In this document: one piece after another, positions 58,541-64,000 of the stretch
Layout of the letters: each line of letters starts with the position of its first letter
How positions within the stretch are numbered: position 1 is the first letter of the stretch
Origin: Saccharopolyspora hirsuta
GTDB taxonomy: Bacteria; Actinomycetota; Actinomycetes; Mycobacteriales; Pseudonocardiaceae
NCBI RefSeq assembly: GCF_008630535.1
Contig: NZ_VWPH01000004.1
Span: 310,001-374,000 of the forward strand
Length of the DNA: 64,000 nucleotides
Reading direction: 5' to 3'
Notes under the pieces: model-generated
Seen by the model: only the letters and a program-made list of their open reading frames with translations
Told to the model about the DNA's origin: nothing
The model's database searches: none
Translations under genes and position numbers: made by a program

Positions 58541-59206
58541 CTACTCGTCGCCGGGGACGCCGTACGACGGCGCGGTCGAGGGCTGCAGCCCGCGCCGGAC
58601 GTAGTCGTCGCGCTGCGGCAGCCAGATCTCCAGCGCTCGGGTCAGGTCGTCGATCGGCGCCTCGGCCCAGTCGACCCGGAGGTCGGTCACCGGCCACTCC
58701 ACATCGGACACCACGGCGAGCCCGGCCGAGTGCACCGGTCCCGCCTCACCTCCCGCGTCGAGCCCGGCCCGCAGCGCGGCGAGCAGCCGCTCCTCGAACT
58801 CGCCCGTCGCCGTCTCGAAGGCGTCGACCATGATCGTCGGCACCTCAGTGCTGGAGAGCAGGTTTCCGGCCGCCACGGAGTGCGCGCCGACCGCGGCGCC
58901 GTGCGTGCCGAGCGTGTGCTTCCCGCTGAACCACGCCGCCGGGCCGGTCGGCCCGATCGCGGTCAGCTGGCGGTAGTCCAGATCCGTGGCCCCCTCGCCG
59001 ACCTCCGCCAGGGCACGTGCGGCGTCGCCGTGGACCGCCAGGCGGTCGAGGACGCGCCCGCCCAGCCGGGGGTCGGTCACGTTCTGCGAAGCGGCCGCGC
59101 CGATGCCCGGCCGCAGGTGCGTGCAGCGGGCCGCCACCGCCGGGCTGGAGGAGCTGACGGCCAGGCCGAACCGCCCGTCCTGCCGGGCTGCGATGGAGAA
59201 GGTCAC
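58541..59206 (-). CDS. DUF1028-family protein (predicted Ntn-type hydrolase)
   Basis: A 221-residue DUF1028 protein. The opening VTFSIAARQDGRFGLAVSSSSPAVAARC and then GAAASQNVTDPRLGGRVLDRL and GAHSVAAGNLLSSTEVPTIMVDAFE are standard for the family, whose fold resembles Ntn hydrolases. GTG 59206 overlaps the RidA stop as GTGA. DUF1028 genes often occur with amidohydrolases and RidA in amine or amide degradation, as here. The biochemical role is not established. Confidence 0.85.
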   Translation of the reverse strand: MTFSIAARQDGRFGLAVSSSSPAVAARCTHLRPGIGAAASQNVTDPRLGGRVLDRLAVHGDAARALAEVGEGATDLDYRQLTAIGPTGPAAWFSGKHTLGTHGAAVGAHSVAAGNLLSSTEVPTIMVDAFETATGEFEERLLAALRAGLDAGGEAGPVHSAGLAVVSDVEWPVTDLRVDWAEAPIDDLTRALEIWLPQRDDYVRRGLQPSTAPSYGVPGDE

Positions 59207-59625
59207 CTGTCGTCCTCCGGGATCACGGCGATGGCGTCGATCTCGCACAACCACTCCGGGCGGGCCAGCGCGGAGACCACGACCCCGGTGGAGATCGGGT
59301 GCACGCCCCGGGTCCAGCGCCCCACTGTCCGGTAGACGACCTCGCGGTAGCGCGGGTCGACCAGGTAGATGGTCAGCTTGACCAGGTGCTCCATCCGGCT
59401 GCCCGCCTCGCGCAGCAGCAGGTCGATGTTGGCCATCGCCTGCTCGGCCTGCGCCCCGGCGTCGCCGATCCCGACCGATTCGCTGGTGTCCAGGTCCTGG
59501 CCGATCTGGCCGCGGACGTAGACGGTGTTCCCGGCGACGACGGCCTGGCACAGGTCGTTGTCGAGGTTCTGCTCCGGGTAGGTGTCCCGGGTGTTGAACG
59601 GGCGGATGCGGGTGTGGGTGGGCAT
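59203..59625 (-). CDS. RidA/YjgF-family imine deaminase
   Basis: A 140-residue RidA-fold protein, slightly long for the family. It has FNTRDTYPEQNLDNDLCQAVVAGNTVYVRGQIG, then AGAQAEQAMANIDLLLREAGSRMEHLVKLTIYLVDPRYR, and the C-terminal ALARPEWLCEIDAIAVI containing the conserved Arg and Glu. Family members hydrolyse enamine/imine intermediates to ketone and ammonia. Coupled by GTGA to the DUF1028 gene and by TGATG to the flavin monooxygenase gene, it probably finishes off an imine made by that or another enzyme. Confidence 0.88.
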   Translation of the reverse strand: MPTHTRIRPFNTRDTYPEQNLDNDLCQAVVAGNTVYVRGQIGQDLDTSESVGIGDAGAQAEQAMANIDLLLREAGSRMEHLVKLTIYLVDPRYREVVYRTVGRWTRGVHPISTGVVVSALARPEWLCEIDAIAVIPEDDR

Positions 59626-60899
59626 CAGGCGGCTCCGGTGATCGTGGTGGATTCGGCGTGGTGGGCCAGGTAGCTGCGCTGGATCGAGATGTGCTCGGCC
59701 ACGTACGCGGCGTCGTGCCAGACGCCCCAGATGAAGCTCGATCCGCGGCGCGACTGCCAGGGCAGCCCGAGGAAGTAGACCCCGGGTTCGGCGGACACGC
59801 CGCGCGCGTGCCGCGGTCGGCCGTCGTCGTCGAAGGCGTCGACCTGCAGCCAGCTGTAGTCGGTGGCGAAGCCGGTCGCCCAGACGATCGCGGTGACCCC
59901 GGCGCCGGCGAGGTCGAGCTCGACGAGCGGGTCGACCACGCAGTCCGGGTCCGGCCCGAAGGTGCGGGCCTCCGGTTCCTCGGGGAGGTCGAGCCCGTTG
60001 CGCGCGACGTAGGCGTCGGCTTCGTCGAGCATCGCCAGGTAGTTGGCGTCGCCGCGCGCGATGTTGTCGCGCAGGTCCGGGGCGAAGCGCATCCGGCCGT
60101 CCTCGAACGCGCGGGTCATGCCGACGAGGGTGATGCCTTCCGCCGCCAGCGCCCGGAAGTCCACCGTCCGGCCGCCGTTCGCCCCGCTCACCGCGATCGT
60201 GACGTGCTCGGCTCCGCGCGGTGGCGCTGCTGCGTCCCACTTGTTGAGCACGCCGAGCCACCAGCAGAAGTCCCGGCCCCGGTACCGGCGCGGCGGCCGG
60301 TCGTGCGGGCCGACCGACAGGTAGACCTCCCGGCCGGAGCGGCGCAGCTCGTCGGCGATCTGGACGCCCGACGACCCCGCCCCGACCACGAGGACCGCGC
60401 CCTCGGGCAGCTGCTGCGGGTTGCGGTACGAGCTGGAGTGGAGCTGGACCAGGTCCGCGCTCTCGGGAACGACCGGGGGGATGACCGGTTTCTGGAACGG
60501 CCCGGTCGCCGCCACGACGTGGCGCGCGTCGATCGTCCCCTCCGAGGTCACCACGTGGAAGCCGGGACGCCCGACGTTCTTCCGCACGCTCCGCACGTCC
60601 ACGCCGCAGCGGATCGGCGCGCCGATCTTCTCCGCGTACGCGACGAAGTAGTCCGCGACCTGGTCCTTCGACGCGAAGCCGTCGGGGTCCACACCCGCGA
60701 ACAGCATCCCCGGGAAGCGGTCGTGCCAGGCCGGTCCGTTCGCCACCAGCGAGTCCCAGCGCGCGGTGCGCCAGCGCTCGGCGATGCGATCGCGCTCCAG
60801 CACCAGGTGCGGGATCCCGCGCGCGCCCAGGTGCTCGCTCATCGCGACACCGGCCTGCCCGGCGCCGACCACGAGGACCTCGGTCTCCTCATGCGACAT
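59625..60899 (-). CDS. Flavin-containing NAD(P)H-dependent monooxygenase (CzcO/YUCCA-like)
   Basis: A 424-residue flavoprotein with two dinucleotide folds: GAGQAG at residues 12-17 for FAD and GAGSSG at 173-178 for NADPH. Between them lies LVQLHSSSYRNPQQLPEGAVLVV, the region of the FMO fingerprint. ATGPFQKP is the usual ATG motif and ATGFATDYSWL the second one near the C-terminus. The start ATG 60899 is chosen over a long upstream frame. It would oxygenate an amine, sulfide or ketone. Operon position (transporter, monooxygenase, RidA, DUF1028, M20) suggests N-hydroxylation or oxidative dealkylation in breakdown of an amine compound. Confidence 0.85.
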   Translation of the reverse strand: MSHEETEVLVVGAGQAGVAMSEHLGARGIPHLVLERDRIAERWRTARWDSLVANGPAWHDRFPGMLFAGVDPDGFASKDQVADYFVAYAEKIGAPIRCGVDVRSVRKNVGRPGFHVVTSEGTIDARHVVAATGPFQKPVIPPVVPESADLVQLHSSSYRNPQQLPEGAVLVVGAGSSGVQIADELRRSGREVYLSVGPHDRPPRRYRGRDFCWWLGVLNKWDAAAPPRGAEHVTIAVSGANGGRTVDFRALAAEGITLVGMTRAFEDGRMRFAPDLRDNIARGDANYLAMLDEADAYVARNGLDLPEEPEARTFGPDPDCVVDPLVELDLAGAGVTAIVWATGFATDYSWLQVDAFDDDGRPRHARGVSAEPGVYFLGLPWQSRRGSSFIWGVWHDAAYVAEHISIQRSYLAHHAESTTITGAA

Positions 60900-60919
60900 C
60901 TCACCCTCCGTTCCACGAA

Positions 60920-62305
60920 TCACGACGTCCTCCCAACGGTTTTCGCCAGCCGGTCCGCCGGAGCGGCGCCCAGGTCCTGCGCCTGGAGCAGGCTGCTCCC
61001 GGCCGTCTCGCGCATGCTCAGGGCGGCCACCAGCCCGATCGCGGCGGCCACCATCAGGTAGGGGCCGGGGACCAGGAGGCTGCCGGTGGCGGAGATGAGC
61101 ACCGTCATGAAGAACGGCACCGTGCCGGCGAACAGCGCGGCGGTGATGTTGTAGGCGATCGACAGCCCGCCCTGCCGGGTGCGCGTCGGGAAGATCTCGG
61201 CGGCCCACACCGCGTGGGTGCCGAGGATCGCCGAGAGGATCACGGCCAGCCCCAGCGCCGCGACGACGGTGCCGACCATCCCGGTCTGCATCAGCAGGTA
61301 AGCGGGTGTGGCGACTACCAGCAGGGCGAGGGCGGCCCCGACCATGACGGGTTTGCGGCCGACCCGGTCGGACAGGCGGCCGAACGCGGGAACCAGGACC
61401 AGCCCGAGCAGGGAGGCGAACGTCGACAGCAGCGCGGCGCTCTCGGCGGAGTGCCCCAGGTGCTCGGTCTGGTAGTTCACCAGGTAGGTGAGCACCGCGT
61501 AGAACAGCACGTGCATCATCGTCATCAGACCGGCGGCCTGCAGCAGCTGCCGCGCGTTCGCGCGGAAGAGCTCGGCGACCGGGCTGCGCGGCACCGAGCC
61601 GGTCGCCTCCAGCGCCCGGTACTCCGGCGTGTCCTCGATCTTCGTCCGGATCACGTAGCCGATGACGCCCATCGGCGCCGCGATCAGGAACGGGATCCGC
61701 CACCCCCACCCGGTGATCTGCTCGGGCGTGAGCAGGGCCGTGAGCAGGTAGAAGGCGAACGACCCGGCGAGGAAGCCGAGCAGCGACCCGACTTCGAGCC
61801 AGCTCACGCCGAAGCCGCGCCGCGCCCGGGGCGAGTGCTCGGCCAGGAAGCTGGCGGCGCTGCCGAACTCGCCACCGGCGGCGAAGCCCTGCACCAGGCG
61901 GACCGCCACCAGCAGGATCGGGGCGGCGATCCCGATCGTCCCGTAGCCGGGCAGCAGGCCGATCACCAGCGTCGCGAGCGACATGACGATGATGACGACG
62001 GACAGCGTGCGCCGCCGACCGATGCGGTCGCCGAGCGGCCCGAACACCAGCGCGCCGAGCGGGCGGATGCCGAACGAGACCGCGAACACGGCGAACACCG
62101 ACAGCACGCCCGCGACCTCGTTCTCGGCCGGGAAGAACACCGTCGCGATGGTGGTGGCGAGGTAGGCGTAGACGGCCCAGTCGAACCAGTGGACGAAGAC
62201 GCCGATCGCGCCGGCGGCCACGCTCCGGCGCAGCGAGGCGGGATCGGCCCGGACGACCGCGTCGAGCGCGGCGTCCGCGGCGGAGCGTGCGGTGGGATCG
62301 GACAC
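60920..62305 (-). CDS. MFS transporter, MHS family
   Basis: A 461-residue carrier with about 12 membrane segments. The MHS opening is GVFVHWFDWAVYAYLATTIATVFFP, followed by FGIRPLGALVFGPLGDRIGRRRTL and LVQGFAAGGEFGSAASFLAEHSP. ATG 62305 is chosen. It is the first gene of the minus-strand operon and is separated from the LysR gene by 216 bp containing a good palindrome. It probably imports the substrate of the monooxygenase pathway. Confidence 0.88.
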   Translation of the reverse strand: MSDPTARSAADAALDAVVRADPASLRRSVAAGAIGVFVHWFDWAVYAYLATTIATVFFPAENEVAGVLSVFAVFAVSFGIRPLGALVFGPLGDRIGRRRTLSVVIIVMSLATLVIGLLPGYGTIGIAAPILLVAVRLVQGFAAGGEFGSAASFLAEHSPRARRGFGVSWLEVGSLLGFLAGSFAFYLLTALLTPEQITGWGWRIPFLIAAPMGVIGYVIRTKIEDTPEYRALEATGSVPRSPVAELFRANARQLLQAAGLMTMMHVLFYAVLTYLVNYQTEHLGHSAESAALLSTFASLLGLVLVPAFGRLSDRVGRKPVMVGAALALLVVATPAYLLMQTGMVGTVVAALGLAVILSAILGTHAVWAAEIFPTRTRQGGLSIAYNITAALFAGTVPFFMTVLISATGSLLVPGPYLMVAAAIGLVAALSMRETAGSSLLQAQDLGAAPADRLAKTVGRTS

Positions 62306-62453
62306 GGGGACCTCCAGCGGGTCATCGCGAGAAGACGACAGGCCCGCGCTCCGGCGCCCCTGTCGGGAACGGCCCCCGAACCGTCGGCGGCTGTTCGTGG
62401 GGCGACGCTAAGCGGCCCGGGGCACATCGGGCAAACAGAGATAACTTGTCCAA

Positions 62454-62474
62454 TGCATCGGATTTGCTGATGCA
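62454..62474. promoter_or_regulatory. Putative LysR operator, TGCATC-N9-GATGCA
   Basis: Perfect 6-bp arms (62454-62459 and 62469-62474) around 9 nt, total 21 bp, in the 216-bp gap between the LysR gene end (62522) and the operon start (62305). An AT-rich stretch with AGATAACTTG lies 10 bp to its left. Confidence 0.5.
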
Positions 62475-62521
62475 GCACGCCGAGCGCCCCGGAGGCCGAG
62501 AACTGTTGCGGCGCGCGAGAA

Positions 62522-63478
62522 TCAGGACCGGGAGCGACGTCGCTGCGCCAAACGGCCGGTCGCCGAGCGGAGCCGGCTGACGACCTCGCGGGCGCTGTCG
62601 GTGACCGCTCGGGCCCGCGCGGTGCGCCGCACCGACTCCATCCACGCCACCACCACCGACAGCGACGGGACGTCGTCGGCGATGGGACGCCCCTCGACGG
62701 AACCCCCGCTGTAGGTCCCGTCCAGCACCGGCCGCTGGTTCAGCAGGGAGAAACCGAGGCCCCGCGCGACCATTCCGCGCACCGCCTCGACGTTGCCTGA
62801 CCGGTAGGCGATCCGCGGCGGCGCCCCGGCCGTCGCCAGCAGCTCGCGGAAGTACTCGCGGCTGTGCGGGAGGTCCAGCAGCACCATCGGTTCGTCGGCG
62901 AGATCGCTCAACCGCACCTCCGGCTGGTCCGCGAGCCGGTGCCTCGACGGCAGGACCACGTACGGCGGGGCCTCGGCGATCACCTCGCGCGCCACCCCCG
63001 GCCCGAGGCCCAGGTCGTAGGTCACGGCGACCTCGGCCGCGCCGCTGCGCAGCGCGGCGCTGACCGCGGCGGCCTCGAGCTCGAGCACCTCGACCTCGAG
63101 TGCGGGGAACTTCCCGCTCAGCTCCGCGAGGAGGTCGGGCAGCACGAACGGCACGAGGGTGACCATGCAGGCCAGCTTGATCCGGCCCCGCACGTCGTCC
63201 CCGCGGCCGCGCGCCGCGTCCAGGACCTCGCCGACGTGCGCGAGCAGGCCGCGCACGTCGCGCAGCATCTCCTCGCCCGCGGCCGTCAGCACGAGCCCGC
63301 GGGCGTGCTGGCGGATGAACAGCGGCGTCCCCACCTGGCGTTCCAGCTGGGCGACCGCCGCCGACACCGCCGACTGGGCCACCCGGAGCTCCTCCGCCGC
63401 CTTGGTCATGCTCAGCGCCGACGCCGCCTCGACGAAGTAGCGCAGCTGCGCGAGCGTCACGTCCGGCTGCCTGCTCAC
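62522..63478 (-). CDS. LysR-family transcriptional regulator
   Basis: A 318-residue LysR protein. The HTH is VTLAQLRYFVEAASALSMTKAAEELRVAQSAVSAAVAQLERQVGTPLFIRQ. The effector domain has IKLACMVTLVPFVLPDLLAELSGKFPALEVEVLE. The start is GTG 63478. It reads in the same direction as the transporter-monooxygenase operon that follows and likely activates it. The C-terminus is unusually basic (the last residues include RRRSRS). Confidence 0.9.
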   Translation of the reverse strand: MSRQPDVTLAQLRYFVEAASALSMTKAAEELRVAQSAVSAAVAQLERQVGTPLFIRQHARGLVLTAAGEEMLRDVRGLLAHVGEVLDAARGRGDDVRGRIKLACMVTLVPFVLPDLLAELSGKFPALEVEVLELEAAAVSAALRSGAAEVAVTYDLGLGPGVAREVIAEAPPYVVLPSRHRLADQPEVRLSDLADEPMVLLDLPHSREYFRELLATAGAPPRIAYRSGNVEAVRGMVARGLGFSLLNQRPVLDGTYSGGSVEGRPIADDVPSLSVVVAWMESVRRTARARAVTDSAREVVSRLRSATGRLAQRRRSRS

Positions 63479-63513
63479 GACAGCACCACCTCCTGCATCA
63501 GCTGTCGTGCGCT

Positions 63514-64000
63514 GTGAACACCGGAATGCTAGAGGCAACCCGGCGCCGTCGACCGGTGACGCTCGTCCTCGGCGCGCGATTCGTCACCGCGCTGGCCACC
63601 GGAGCCTTCTGGGCGGTCGCAGCGGTCGTCGGGGCGAAGGCGGCGGTCCCTGCGGCCTCGCGCGCTCGGCGGGGTGCTGGGCGGCGGCATGCTCGCCAAC
63701 GTCATCGGTGTGCCGCTCGGCGCGTTCGCCGGTCAGGCCATCGGCTGGCGCGGCCCCTTCTGGGCTCTCGCCGCCATCGCGCTGCTCGGCGCGTTCCTCG
63801 TCCACCGCATGGTCGCTCGTCCTCGTCGGCTACGGCCTGGGCGCGTTCGTGGGCTCCAACCTCGGCGGCCGACTCGGCGGGCACCGCCCGTTCACGATGC
63901 TCTTCGTCTCGGCGACGATGACGTTCCTCGTTCTCGGATCCCTGTTCCTGTTGTCCCACGACCATTTCACGACGATCGTGCGCATCGTCCTCCTCGGACT
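63514..64000 (+). pseudogene. Broken MFS efflux gene (Cml/Cmx-type drug transporter)
   Basis: Fragments of one MFS protein appear in three successive frames. Frame 1 from 63514 gives LVLGARFVTALATGAFWAVAAVVGAKAA. From about 63662 the next frame gives LGGVLGGGMLANVIGVPLGAFAGQ and GWRGPFWALAAIALLGAFLVH. From about 63816 a third frame gives LVLVGYGLGAFVGSNLGGRLGGHRPF. The order fits helices 4-6 and then about 10 of chloramphenicol-exporter-like proteins, so a stretch of some tens of residues is also missing between the last two blocks. The first 90 or so residues are absent. It runs off the window. Two frameshifts, an internal deletion and a missing N-terminus mean a pseudogene; sequencing error alone would not explain the deletion. 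Confidence 0.75.

Overview
This 64 kb window is high-GC chromosomal DNA of an actinomycete. GC bias at third codon positions is strong, GTG starts and 4-8 bp gene overlaps are common, and there are two large LuxR-type regulators and a SARP-type regulator. The gene families would fit Pseudonocardiales (a Saccharopolyspora-like organism), but that genus is a guess. I saw no tRNA, rRNA, CRISPR array, intact insertion sequence or prophage. Most of the window is accessory catabolism in separate cassettes, each with its own regulator and transporter.

Layout. (1) 1-2377: the end of a LuxR regulator and a drug-type MFS pump. (2) 2434-9657, minus strand: a six-gene operon with a peptide/opine-type ABC importer (lipoprotein, two permeases, fused double ATPase), an acyl-CoA-dehydrogenase-like flavin monooxygenase and a luciferase-like monooxygenase, probably scavenging an organic sulfur or nitrogen compound. 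(3) 10271-12991: a SARP/AAA regulator with a TTA codon and a dead nucleotide-cyclase domain. (4) 13010-16488: an HxlR regulator and a 2-oxoacid dehydrogenase operon (E1 alpha, E1 beta, a free-standing lipoyl protein, an alpha/beta hydrolase) that looks like a split AcoC-type E2. (5) 16884-31373: an aromatic meta-cleavage cluster of the homoprotocatechuate type (flavin hydroxylase, HpaD-, HpaE-, DapA-like and a HpaG-RraA fusion). It has two paralogous GntR repressors, an IclR regulator, two MHS transporters, a metallo-hydrolase and a LysR regulator. (6) 31414-33419: a membrane-anchored protein of unknown function and an aldo/keto reductase. (7) 33459-38361: a D-galactonate (dgo) operon with an IclR regulator.

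(8) 38375-42347: a decayed copy of a large LuxR gene, an isochorismatase-like hydrolase, and the intact LuxR gene (BenR-like). (9) 42396-50415: benzoate and catechol catabolism. benA, benB and a striking benC-FCD-benD fusion run left; a LysR regulator with catB, catA and catC runs right. Together these turn benzoate through cis-diol, catechol and muconate to 3-oxoadipate enol-lactone; catD is absent from the window. (10) 50467-53771: an SDR/LysR pair, a tiny putative transcription unit, a shortened virginiamycin-B-lyase-like gene, a VOC protein and a small membrane protein. (11) 53924-63478: a catabolic cluster of unknown substrate (opine-dehydrogenase family, 3-hydroxyacyl-CoA-dehydrogenase family, M20 amidohydrolase, DUF1028, RidA, flavin monooxygenase, two MFS carriers, LysR). 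(12) 63514-64000: a frameshifted MFS efflux pseudogene running off the window.

The most interesting items are the BenC-FCD-BenD fusion, a 19-bp operator shared by promoters of the two-GntR aromatic cluster, the HpaG-RraA fusion in a pathway lacking the usual hydratase and aldolase, and the uncharacterised 54-63 kb cluster. Coordinates were read by eye; functions come from motif recognition, not database searches.
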